This document shows, piece by piece, positions 1-8,372 of a DNA stretch of 64,000 nucleotides. Made by a program: the position numbers and the translations under genes. The stretch's first letter is position 1. Every line of letters starts with the position of its first letter. The DNA comes from Ignavibacteria bacterium UBA2333 (GTDB lineage Bacteria > Bacteroidota > Ignavibacteria > Kapaibacteriales > Kapaibacteriaceae), in NCBI GenBank assembly GCA_002344895.1, contig DDUR01000034.1, positions 217,586 through 281,585 on the forward strand, in the 5' to 3' direction. The notes under the pieces were generated by a model. The model was not told the origin of the DNA and ran no database searches. It saw only the letters and a list, made by a program, of their open reading frames with translations.

Positions 1-37
1 GGAAGGAACCATCACGTTTACGTTCAAAAGCAGTTAA
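1..37 (+). CDS. C-terminal end of an unidentified upstream gene (partial)
   Basis: The frame beginning at base 2 reads EGTITFTFKSS and stops with TAA at 35-37, three bases before the next possible start. The GT-x-TFTF ending resembles the last strand of histidine-kinase ATPase domains, but eleven residues cannot identify a family. Listed only because the window seems to begin inside a gene that ends here. Confidence 0.25.
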   Translation, partial: EGTITFTFKSS

Positions 38-40
38 CCC

Positions 41-220
41 ATGGATGACTTCCTCGTTTGGTATTCGTCAGCATCGACATTATGGAAGGTAGGCGTGTGG
101 GTGCTGGGAGGACTATTAGTCTTGTCCCTCATTAAACGCCTCGTTAAACTTGCCATCTTGGTCACAGTCCTCCTAATTCTCATCTTTGTTCTCCGGGCCG
201 TTCTGCAATCGGCCGGTTAA
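41..220 (+). CDS. Small hydrophobic membrane protein (59 aa), unknown function
   Basis: An ATG at 41 opens a 59-codon frame ending in TAA at 218-220. The product starts MDDFLVWYSS and continues with a hydrophobic region from about residue 17 to 55 that is broken by a basic KRLVK patch near residue 32. This gives either two short membrane helices with a cytoplasmic basic turn or one long one. No clear Shine-Dalgarno precedes it, but it fills the space between the upstream gene end and ugd and shares their strand. I do not recognise the family; a chance frame is possible, although the hydrophobicity argues for a real peptide. Confidence 0.45.
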   Translation: MDDFLVWYSSASTLWKVGVWVLGGLLVLSLIKRLVKLAILVTVLLILIFVLRAVLQSAG

Positions 221-247
221 CGATAACCTTTCCTCGACGTAAACATC

Positions 248-1606
248 ATGTCATATTCCATCGCCGTAATTGGCACCGGATACGTTGGACTAGTCACTGG
301 TACGTGCCTTGCTGACGTTGGAAATCAGGTTCTATGTGTTGACGTTGATGTTGAAAAAGTTGAGTTAATGAGGCGAGGAGGTGTTCCGATCTTTGAACCT
401 GGACTCGACCATCTTTTAGAGCGAAACATTCGCGAAGGGCGTATTCGGTTTACAACGGATCTCGTTGAGGCCGTAAGTACGTGCGGAATCCTGATGTTCT
501 GTTTGCCAACACCTCCTGGCAAGGATGGTGAAGCAGATCTGGCAGCAGTTGAAAAGGTTGCTCGTGATGTTGCAAACCTTATCGTTGAACTCAACATCGA
601 AGAGCCTCGAATTATCGTCAACAAGAGTACTGTTCCCGTCGGAACAACGGAACGTGTCGCCGAAATTATCTCATCGATAGCTGTTCGTCGTGATATCGAC
701 GTCGTCAGTAATCCGGAGTTTCTGCGAGAGGGTTTTGCCGTTGAAGATTTTATGAAGCCCGATCGAGTCGTTGTGGGCACACGAAGTGTCTATGCAGAGT
801 CTATACTTCGAGACCTCTATGAACCCTTCGTTCGAAATGGCGCTCCAATACTTGTGTTTGATGAGCGGAGTGCCGAAGTAGCGAAGTATGCCGCAAACGC
901 ATTTCTCGCTGTGAAGATTTCATTCATGAATGATCTCTCGGAATACTGTGAGAAGGTTGGCGCTGATATAGAAAATATTCGCATCAGCATGGGAGCAGAC
1001 GAACGTATCGGCCGACGGTTCCTCTTTGCCGGTATTGGTTACGGAGGTTCGTGTTTTCCGAAAGACGTAAAGGCAATTGTTCACGCAGCACGGCAGGCAG
1101 GCGCACCTCTGGAGATACTTGAATCAACAATGAACGTAAACCGAAATCAGGTACGACGTTTTGTTGACCGAATTCGATCAAGATTTGATGGGAATCTCAG
1201 TGGACGTACGATTGCCTTGTGGGGGTTGGCGTTTAAGCCTAATACGGACGATGTACGAGAAGCTCCAGCCTTTGCAGTTATTGATGAGCTCATAAACGAC
1301 GGTTGTACAATTCGCGCATATGACCCTGAGGCACATACAACTACTCGCCGGGTATATGGTGACTCTATTTACTACGCATCAAGCCCATTTGATGCATGTG
1401 AAGGCGCAGAAGCACTTGTAATTGCTACAGAATGGAATGAGTTTGCAAATCCAGATTGGTCGCGAATTCGTGCCGCCCTTACAAACTCAGTGATCTTTGA
1501 CGGAAGAAACATGTATCAGCTTGATGACATGTTGGCGGAGGGATTTGAATATCATAGTATCGGCCGTGCAACGGTCATACCTGATACTGCAGATCCCGAC
1601 GTTTGA
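248..1606 (+). CDS. ugd: UDP-glucose 6-dehydrogenase
   Basis: Oxidises UDP-glucose to UDP-glucuronate with two NAD+, supplying nucleotide sugar for surface polysaccharide. The 452 residues match the usual family length. The N-terminal Rossmann motif GTGYVG is at residues 9-14, and the catalytic cysteine is in GGSCFPKD (about residue 269). The central helical dimerisation domain and the C-terminal UDP-binding domain (GLAFKPNTDDVREAP, near 325-340) are both present. GDP-mannose dehydrogenase shares this architecture, but the GYGGSCFPKD form favours UDP-glucose. The stop codon abuts, with no spacer, the stop of the convergent VWA gene at 1607. No polysaccharide genes flank it. Confidence 0.93.
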   Translation: MSYSIAVIGTGYVGLVTGTCLADVGNQVLCVDVDVEKVELMRRGGVPIFEPGLDHLLERNIREGRIRFTTDLVEAVSTCGILMFCLPTPPGKDGEADLAAVEKVARDVANLIVELNIEEPRIIVNKSTVPVGTTERVAEIISSIAVRRDIDVVSNPEFLREGFAVEDFMKPDRVVVGTRSVYAESILRDLYEPFVRNGAPILVFDERSAEVAKYAANAFLAVKISFMNDLSEYCEKVGADIENIRISMGADERIGRRFLFAGIGYGGSCFPKDVKAIVHAARQAGAPLEILESTMNVNRNQVRRFVDRIRSRFDGNLSGRTIALWGLAFKPNTDDVREAPAFAVIDELINDGCTIRAYDPEAHTTTRRVYGDSIYYASSPFDACEGAEALVIATEWNEFANPDWSRIRAALTNSVIFDGRNMYQLDDMLAEGFEYHSIGRATVIPDTADPDV

Positions 1607-3181
1607 TCAGGGTTTCCTTCGAGGTGCTGATTTACCGGTGATACTTCGAAACATTCGGAACTGACGTCGTGCACGCCACCACCTTGCGACTTTCATCCAT
1701 AAGAGTCGAAGCATACGAGCCAATGAGAACTTGTCGGATATGGTTCCAGCTCCAAGCATGTTTCTCAGCTGCATACGTTCCATATCTGAAATTGAGATGT
1801 CCTCGACGCCTGCAGTTGGCTTGTTGAGGATGTGATCGAGCATTGTTTCGAGTTCTCGAGCTGCCTTGTCGAGTCGTGGCGCATCTATGGAGTTGTACTT
1901 CATCAAAAGATGCAGGTGATCATAAAAAACAGCTGCTCGTTTTATGTCCTCTATCTGATGCTCCGATCGAAGTACATCAACCAGTGCTTCAGCCAGTTCT
2001 TCGATTTCGCGGATTGTTTCCTCAGGAAAGGCAAACATTTCTTGTGGGATAATATCATCGACATTAACGTATACAGTACTGAGTCGTTCGATCTCCAGCC
2101 CGTAGTGTTCAGAAACATGAAGACCAATTCGTTCTGTGAGTGTATCAATCTGACGTTGTAAGAGTCCAAGCTGACTTCGTAAACCTTCCTGACGTAGATG
2201 GCCAGACGCAGTTGAGAGTTGTAGTTCAAGGTCTCGTTTTTGCGAAATCAGATCGCGAAGTCGTTTTGCATCCTCACTGGACGAAGAATAGATCTGATCT
2301 TCAATCACCTTTGCATCGACGTGCATTCGTGCCGAGCCAATTTTTACGGTATTTACGGTGATATGATCGCCCAGTTGTTCTCGCAGTTTCTCAAAATCAA
2401 TGTGTGCAACACCGTCGGTAATGACAAGAATCTGTGCATGACTCAACTGACTCTCATGAGAAATGTCGTCAATTGCCGTCTGGAGTGCACGCTGAAGTGC
2501 TGTGCCATTTCCAACGGCATTGATGTGCATGACGTGGCTTATAAGCTTGTCAAAGCCCGGAAGATCTCGTGCCGTCAATAGATCGCCAACGCCGATGTCG
2601 AACGTGCGAAAGAAGATTGTACCAAGTTCGCGTTGATTTCGACGTAAAAAGAGGTAGGCAATCGCCTTTGCCAGGTGGATACGGTAATACTGCCGCATCG
2701 AACTCGAGGTATCGAACAGGATGTAGACCTTCTGCTTACGATCATCAGGCGCGAACCGGTCACTTTCCGTCTGATACCGAAAGTTGCGCGGTTTCCGAGG
2801 TCTTGGCATCCATAATGAACGCTCAGCCAGACGCTGTAAGAAAACGTTTTCGGGTAACAGGAACTGGTATGGATAGATGTTTCGAACTTCAGCAACGTTG
2901 CGTATGAGGTCCGCTTCATACTCTTCCGCATCTGCCACGTTGGGCACCATGATGTGCTCAGTTTGACTATTCCGATCCGACGGTTCGTTCAGTTCAAGGA
3001 TTGGTGCCAGAGACTGTGCAATTGTGTGACCAAGGTCCTCAATAATCCTCGCGATGTCATAAATGATGGAAAAGTCATCCGGCAAATGTTCTTCGACGGT
3101 GTCAAAGAAGCCGAATGACTCCATCCTCGAGAGAAACTCCGAGGTCTCAATGATTTCGCGCGATGACTTCTCAATCGGCAC
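1607..3181 (-). CDS. VWA-domain protein paired with MoxR ATPase (CoxE-like)
   Basis: A 524-residue cytoplasmic protein with no signal peptide. A von Willebrand A domain occupies about residues 150-300. Its metal-ion-dependent adhesion site is readable as DTSSS, then NGT, then ITDG. After it comes a long helical region rich in leucine and charged residues, probably coiled coil, around 310-360. The start is GTG at 3181, overlapping the upstream MoxR gene by 11 nt, so the two are translationally coupled. MoxR/VWA pairs act as chaperone-like modules that remodel or metallate a partner complex; the partner is not evident here. The last residues are very basic (ARWWRARRQFR, then SAPRRKP). Confidence 0.8.
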   Translation of the reverse strand: MPIEKSSREIIETSEFLSRMESFGFFDTVEEHLPDDFSIIYDIARIIEDLGHTIAQSLAPILELNEPSDRNSQTEHIMVPNVADAEEYEADLIRNVAEVRNIYPYQFLLPENVFLQRLAERSLWMPRPRKPRNFRYQTESDRFAPDDRKQKVYILFDTSSSMRQYYRIHLAKAIAYLFLRRNQRELGTIFFRTFDIGVGDLLTARDLPGFDKLISHVMHINAVGNGTALQRALQTAIDDISHESQLSHAQILVITDGVAHIDFEKLREQLGDHITVNTVKIGSARMHVDAKVIEDQIYSSSSEDAKRLRDLISQKRDLELQLSTASGHLRQEGLRSQLGLLQRQIDTLTERIGLHVSEHYGLEIERLSTVYVNVDDIIPQEMFAFPEETIREIEELAEALVDVLRSEHQIEDIKRAAVFYDHLHLLMKYNSIDAPRLDKAARELETMLDHILNKPTAGVEDISISDMERMQLRNMLGAGTISDKFSLARMLRLLWMKVARWWRARRQFRMFRSITGKSAPRRKP

Positions 3182-4487
3182 GATTCATCTCGCGTTCAAC
3201 GACAATCATTGTCTGCGCAAGGATTCGCTCGACGGAGTGTTTAAGCTCACGAACTTCGTCGCAAACAGGTACAAAGTCTGTCACGAATTGCTCTAGCATT
3301 TTACGATTTTGATCCTGGGGCTGTTCAGAGCCGAATTTCTCCTTTACCCATTCGAAGAAGGATCGGCGGATCTGTGTGTCACCAAACTGTGAGAGTGGCT
3401 GTCGCATAAGTGACGGATCGAGGCGGATTGTTTCGAGCAGCTCAGTGAAGTCAAGAAGAATTGTTACCTGATCAAAGCCTCGTGATGCTGTGAGTGAGTT
3501 GTAGACAGTTGTGTACGCCTTCCTGAACAATGCAATGTCGTCTGGTAGGCCAACGGTGGCAAAGACAAAGTAGAGTTTGGACACATCATCGTGATGGACC
3601 GTGCTACGTCCCTTTAACAGGGCCAAGGCCCGCAAAAGGTCGAGTGACTTTGCTTGCGTTCTTGGTGAGATGTAGAAGTCTGTATCCTCACCACGCTTTG
3701 CCGCATCATGCAGTGCACGATTTCTGAGGAACTCATAGTGCCGTATGACGATGTTTGTGAAATACAGGAGTTCCGACGAGATCGAGATGGTAAAATCATC
3801 ACTTCTGCCTGTGATGATGTCATGCATGTGTTTTAGTCGTTCGTACGGGATTTTTTTCGGCGGTACAACAGTTCGACCAGCATGGACAAGGTAACGCTGT
3901 GAAATCCGATACTGGATAAAAGGATCCTTGTCAGGCAGGATCACTGCCTTAAAGAGGAAGCGATCGAGCAGGGCTTCGGTTACCTCGGATACGCGGAGGT
4001 AGTTTGTGGCCGCTATCACGGTGTGGAGTGGAGAAGCTACATTCTGTACCCCACGAAGAAGCCGACGTTCATTTAAGAGTGAGAGTAGTGCACGAAGTGT
4101 GAAGTCGTTGGCATCGAAGATTTCGTCGATAAAGCCGAAATGACTTTCAACAAGAGATAACTCTGTGTTGTGAACAATCCGTCCATGTTTTAGCTGCTCA
4201 AGGTCTAAACCACCGAAATACGTGTCCGGCTGTTGTTCCTTGGACGCCTGCACACGAAACATCGATGCACCTTCGAACATGCTGAAGATCTGTTCAGCAA
4301 GTAACGACTTCCCAACGCCGGTCCGACTCTGAAGAAGTAGGTGTTCGGCCGTCAGGAGCGCGCAGAACGCCTGCTCAATCATTTCCTCGCGATTGATGAC
4401 ACGTTGTCCAATAAAATGTGCCGCGTCCTTGAGTTCCTTTGCGACTTCCTCGATGGAATTGATGATGTCCCGCCCTTTTCCTGCCAT
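3171..4487 (-). CDS. MoxR-family AAA+ ATPase (RavA-like)
   Basis: A 438-residue AAA+ ATPase with Walker A in QSRTGVGKS (about residues 53-61), Walker B in GFIDEIF (about 120), and the sensor 1 segment AATNYLRVS. It is followed by the lid, where SPRTQAKSLDLLRALALL is the typical MoxR sensor 2 region, and a helical C-terminus. The start is set at 4487, where GGAGGAACAATG gives an ideal ribosome binding site; an upstream extension of the frame exists but runs toward uvrC. The ATPase probably powers the VWA partner encoded immediately downstream. MoxR/RavA length and motif order are normal. Confidence 0.88.
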   Translation of the reverse strand: MAGKGRDIINSIEEVAKELKDAAHFIGQRVINREEMIEQAFCALLTAEHLLLQSRTGVGKSLLAEQIFSMFEGASMFRVQASKEQQPDTYFGGLDLEQLKHGRIVHNTELSLVESHFGFIDEIFDANDFTLRALLSLLNERRLLRGVQNVASPLHTVIAATNYLRVSEVTEALLDRFLFKAVILPDKDPFIQYRISQRYLVHAGRTVVPPKKIPYERLKHMHDIITGRSDDFTISISSELLYFTNIVIRHYEFLRNRALHDAAKRGEDTDFYISPRTQAKSLDLLRALALLKGRSTVHHDDVSKLYFVFATVGLPDDIALFRKAYTTVYNSLTASRGFDQVTILLDFTELLETIRLDPSLMRQPLSQFGDTQIRRSFFEWVKEKFGSEQPQDQNRKMLEQFVTDFVPVCDEVRELKHSVERILAQTMIVVEREMNRAD

Positions 4488-4575
4488 TGTTCCTCCTGTA
4501 GTTCGACCGGCGATAACATACGGAACGGATCGTTTACATTCCACTACACTTCCTACGCCCCTGAGGATTCGTAGT

Positions 4576-6477
4576 TTGCACGTTGTGAACGCAGAAACTG
4601 ACCTCGAGAAGCGCATTGCCCGCCTGCCAACAGGTCCGGGAGTCTACCTTCACAAGGATGAGAAGGGTACGATTATCTATGTCGGTAAGGCTAAAAATCT
4701 TCGAAGCCGCGTACGAGCATACTTCCAGCAAACACGACCGGTTGATGCAAAAACGAAGGCGCTAATGAAGAAGATTGCTGACGTCGACGTAATCGTAACA
4801 GATACGGAGACGGAAGCCTTGATTCTCGAGAATACGCTCATCAAGGAGCATCGTCCGAAGTATAATGTGCTTCTTAAGGATGACAAGTCCTATCCCTATA
4901 TCCGTATTACTAAGGAAGAGTTCCCACGTGTGTTTAAAACACGTCGAGTGATTCGTGATGGAAGTCGATACTATGGCCCTTATACTGACGGGACCTATCT
5001 CTTCTATCTCCTCAAAACGCTCCGACTCATTTTTCCACTGCGTTCATGTGAGCTCCCACTTACCGAGCAATCAATTGCAGCAGGGAAGTATCGTGTCTGT
5101 CTTGACTATCACATCAAGAAATGTGAAGGGCCCTGCCAGGGATTTGTCAGTCGGGAAGTCTATAATGACTACATCCGCCAAGTGCATCAGATTCTCATCG
5201 GGAGAACAAAGGAACTTGAGAGGTCACTTGAACAACGTATGAGTGAACTCGCAGAAGCTCTGCGATTTGAAGATGCGCTTGTTGTTCGTTCACGTCTTGA
5301 GAAGCTTCGCGAATACACGTCCCGACAAAAAGTCTCTATGGCTGATGAGGTGGATCGTGATGTGTTTGCATTGACACGCAGTGGTGATGTTGTTTGTATT
5401 GTGGTGCTGACAATTCGAGACGGGAATCTGGTTGGTAAGCGCCATTTCTTTGTCTATCACGCTACAGACATTCCGGATGCTGAACTTCTTCAAACAACCA
5501 TTGAACAATGGTATGTCGAACAAGACCAGGTGCCCGAAGAGATTCTGCTGCCAACGGACGTCGTAGATACTGATATCCTCACGTCATTTCTTCAGGCTCG
5601 TCGCGGTCGCACTGTAGCCGTAGTTGTCCCAAAGATCGGAGACAAACGCAAACTCGTTGGGATGGCCGAATCAAATGCCGACGTTCTACTGCGGGAGTTC
5701 CTTGCACAGCAGGCCCTGAAAGACCAAAGTGTATCTCGTGCTGTTTTGGCGCTCCAGCAGGATTTACGGTTGCCACGTCTGCCCCGACGTATTGAGTGTT
5801 TTGATAACTCACACATGCAGGGAACAGACTACGTTTCGAGTATGGTGGTGTTTATCGACGGAAAACCTAAAAAAAGTGAGTACCGGCGGTATAAGCTCGA
5901 ATCTGTTGAAGGTAACGACGACTTTGACGCTATGCGCGAAGTAATCCGGCGACGGTATACAAGGGCGGACGATGGCGAAGAGGGTCGTCCGGATCTTGTC
6001 ATAATAGATGGTGGTAAGGGCCAGCTGTCAGCTGCAATGGAGGTGCTTCGATCACTTGGACGTGACAAAGAATTCACCGTCGTTGGATTGGCAAAGCGCC
6101 TCGAAGAGGTGTTCTTCCCTGATTCGTCAGAGCCAATGTTTATTCCTCGCGCGTCATCCGGTTTGCGACTTCTACAACAAGCTCGAGATGAGGCACATCG
6201 ATTTGCCATTACCTATCATCGCACACTTCGTTCAAAACGAACGTTTCGTACTGAACTCACAGACATTCCTGGAATCGGCGAAGCCACAGCGCGGAAACTC
6301 CTCGTCGCACTTGGCAGTGTGGATGCCGTAAAGGCAACAACGTTAGAGGCATTGGCTGCTGTTGTTGGTAATGCCAATGCTCAACGAATTCGAACATGGG
6401 TTGAAACGGTAGCCCCTTTGCCCCCTGACACAACAGACGACGTACCACCTATTTCCGGGAGCACTGACCCTACATGA
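4576..6477 (+). CDS. uvrC: Excinuclease ABC subunit C
   Basis: Makes the dual incisions of nucleotide excision repair with UvrB. All four domains can be seen. The N-terminal GIY-YIG nuclease includes GVYLHKDEKG and IIYVGKAKNL. The UVR helix pair that contacts UvrB lies around LRFEDALVVRSRLEKL. The RNase H-like nuclease has CFDNSH and IIDGGKGQL. The C-terminal helix-hairpin-helix includes DIPGIGEATARKLL. I place the start at TTG 4576, eight bases after TGAGGA, giving 633 residues; GTG at 4585 is the alternative. The reading frame extends further upstream but is then antisense to the MoxR gene. The divergent spacer from moxR is 88 nt. Confidence 0.93.
   Translation: MHVVNAETDLEKRIARLPTGPGVYLHKDEKGTIIYVGKAKNLRSRVRAYFQQTRPVDAKTKALMKKIADVDVIVTDTETEALILENTLIKEHRPKYNVLLKDDKSYPYIRITKEEFPRVFKTRRVIRDGSRYYGPYTDGTYLFYLLKTLRLIFPLRSCELPLTEQSIAAGKYRVCLDYHIKKCEGPCQGFVSREVYNDYIRQVHQILIGRTKELERSLEQRMSELAEALRFEDALVVRSRLEKLREYTSRQKVSMADEVDRDVFALTRSGDVVCIVVLTIRDGNLVGKRHFFVYHATDIPDAELLQTTIEQWYVEQDQVPEEILLPTDVVDTDILTSFLQARRGRTVAVVVPKIGDKRKLVGMAESNADVLLREFLAQQALKDQSVSRAVLALQQDLRLPRLPRRIECFDNSHMQGTDYVSSMVVFIDGKPKKSEYRRYKLESVEGNDDFDAMREVIRRRYTRADDGEEGRPDLVIIDGGKGQLSAAMEVLRSLGRDKEFTVVGLAKRLEEVFFPDSSEPMFIPRASSGLRLLQQARDEAHRFAITYHRTLRSKRTFRTELTDIPGIGEATARKLLVALGSVDAVKATTLEALAAVVGNANAQRIRTWVETVAPLPPDTTDDVPPISGSTDPT
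6412..6426 (-). repeat. Dispersed G/C-run motif, copy 1 (in uvrC)
   Basis: The sense strand reads GCCCCTTTGCCCCCT, encoding APLPP near the UvrC C-terminus. Near-identical copies occur at 11994, 34544, 38714 and 63257, always C-rich in the sense direction of the local gene. Confidence 0.5.
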
Positions 6478-8360
6478 CACCGTTACTCCGGCGTCTGCGT
6501 GCCATCATCGAACAACTGGATCGATCTGCTTGGCATCCGTATTCCGTACCTGGAAAGTGGGTAGGGAGCGATCGACGAGTCGTGTTCCCGTCTGCACCTT
6601 CCTATCTGCGTCACCAACTTGACCGTGTGGAGTCGCTGATGCGTACACGGCACACCTGGAACGCGCGCGAAGCAGTGCTCTACAATGCAAGTGTGCGACA
6701 TGTCACAAGTTATGATCATGGAGATCGAGCGAAGCTGGATGGCTGGAGGACAACGGGAACGTTCCTGAAACTCTTGACAATCCTTCCGTACCTCCGGCAA
6801 ATGGGTGTTACGACCATCCTGTTGCTTCCGATTACGGAGATTGGACGTGTAGGTAAAAAAGGCGAGTACGGATCACCGTATGCCGCGCGTCATCCGTATC
6901 GAATTGATGAGATGTTGGCCGAACCTCTTGTAGACATGTCTGTCGACGATCAGGCCCGCGCCTTTGTTGAAGCATGCCATTTTCTCGGCATGAAGGTTGT
7001 CCTCGAAGTCGTCCTTCGCACTGCAAGTGTAGATTCGGAACTCGCTCGTATGCGACCCGAGTGGTTCTATTGGATTGATGAGGCAGAGCTCGAACGGCAG
7101 GGAGGTGTGTTTACCGCGCCGACGTTTGCGGATGACGACATTTCTATCATCCGACATCAGGTTGAGGAGCGGAACTTTATTTCCTTGCCTGAGCCTTCTG
7201 AGGAGTATCGCAACCTCTTTACATCACCTCCGTCAACAGTGATTGTTGATGATAAGGGGCCAAAGGGGCTGCTCCCGGATGGCCGCGTCGTACGAATTCC
7301 AGGGGCGTTTGCAGATTGGCCCGTCGATGATCCTCAGCCGGCATGGTCAGACGTGACGTATGTAAAACTTCACGATCATCCACATTTCCGGTATATGGCC
7401 TATAATACGATTCGAATGTTCGATAAAGCGCTGGATGCGCCCGCGTATCGGCAACAGTCATTGTGGAATACCATTACGGGACTTGTTCCACACTTTATGC
7501 GCACCCTCAACATCGATGGTGTGATGATCGACATGGGACATGCCTTCCCGGCTGATCTGCGGAGAAGGATTGTCTCTGAGATTCGTGCTACAAAGCCTGA
7601 TGCTCTGGTTTTTGAGGAGAATTTTACGATTGACCGTCGATCAGTATCGGATGGATACGATGGTGTTATTGGTTACCTGCCATTTGATGCGTGGGACGTA
7701 TCACGTCTTCGCGACTTTATCGAGCGTTTGTCAAACAAGGACGTTGCAGTGCGATACTTCGCCACTGCAGAGTCACACAATACGCCACGAATAGCTGCGC
7801 GCATTGGTGGTAAGGAACACGCCGCTTGTTTATGGCCAATACTTCGTTGCCTCCCAATGGGATGGCCCTATATCCATGCAGGGATGGAACTGGGAGAAAC
7901 GATTCCTGTCAATACTGGCCTCGGATTTACTGACGATGAACGACTTGCGTTTCCACCTGAACGTTTGCCGCTGTTTTCTGACGTGACATTGCCTTGGGAT
8001 TCAACGTCAACTCTGGACAGGAGAATCGCAGACTTTGAACGGCGGTTGCGTGCAACGGATTGGTTCAAACGGAGTTCGGACGACGACGATGTGATTCAAC
8101 TTTCCGGTGGAGGTCAATCGATTGTCTCCTACATCAGACGTTGCCGAAGTGATCGGTATGGCATTATCGTTGTAGGAAATCTCGGTGCTGAGTCTGTACT
8201 TACTACGATCGCCGTGCCACACGATGCAGGTCTACGATTTATTGAGCCGAATGACGTAATCGTGAAACGATCTGATCTACTGTCCGTAACACTTGGGCCG
8301 TGGGAAAGTGTTGTTGTCCACGCTCTCTTCGACGAGTCAACACAGCGTCTAACTTCCTGA
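6474..8360 (+). CDS. GH13-like (alpha-amylase superfamily) protein
   Basis: A 628-residue protein with a (beta/alpha)8 barrel of the alpha-amylase type. Recognisable features are ILLLPITEIGRVGKKGEYGSP, RIDEMLAEP, and the strand-4 segment IDGVMIDMGHAF with a candidate nucleophile Asp near 351. A candidate acid/base Glu lies in VFEENF near 380, and region IV reads ESHNTPR near 434. The usual region I (DxVxNH) is replaced by LEVVLRTAS, the Arg two residues before the nucleophile is Met, and the region IV Asp is Asn. It may therefore have altered chemistry or be non-catalytic. No signal peptide. It overlaps uvrC by ATGA, so the two are co-translated. Possibly a glucan or maltodextrin enzyme; substrate unknown. 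Confidence 0.7.
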   Translation: MTPLLRRLRAIIEQLDRSAWHPYSVPGKWVGSDRRVVFPSAPSYLRHQLDRVESLMRTRHTWNAREAVLYNASVRHVTSYDHGDRAKLDGWRTTGTFLKLLTILPYLRQMGVTTILLLPITEIGRVGKKGEYGSPYAARHPYRIDEMLAEPLVDMSVDDQARAFVEACHFLGMKVVLEVVLRTASVDSELARMRPEWFYWIDEAELERQGGVFTAPTFADDDISIIRHQVEERNFISLPEPSEEYRNLFTSPPSTVIVDDKGPKGLLPDGRVVRIPGAFADWPVDDPQPAWSDVTYVKLHDHPHFRYMAYNTIRMFDKALDAPAYRQQSLWNTITGLVPHFMRTLNIDGVMIDMGHAFPADLRRRIVSEIRATKPDALVFEENFTIDRRSVSDGYDGVIGYLPFDAWDVSRLRDFIERLSNKDVAVRYFATAESHNTPRIAARIGGKEHAACLWPILRCLPMGWPYIHAGMELGETIPVNTGLGFTDDERLAFPPERLPLFSDVTLPWDSTSTLDRRIADFERRLRATDWFKRSSDDDDVIQLSGGGQSIVSYIRRCRSDRYGIIVVGNLGAESVLTTIAVPHDAGLRFIEPNDVIVKRSDLLSVTLGPWESVVVHALFDESTQRLTS

Positions 8361-8372
8361 CTCGCGAACACA

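Noticed and set aside
4393..4575. Upstream extension of uvrC
   Set aside because: The added residues are mostly antisense to the MoxR gene and precede the normal UvrC N-terminus; the TTG at 4576 has a ribosome binding site.
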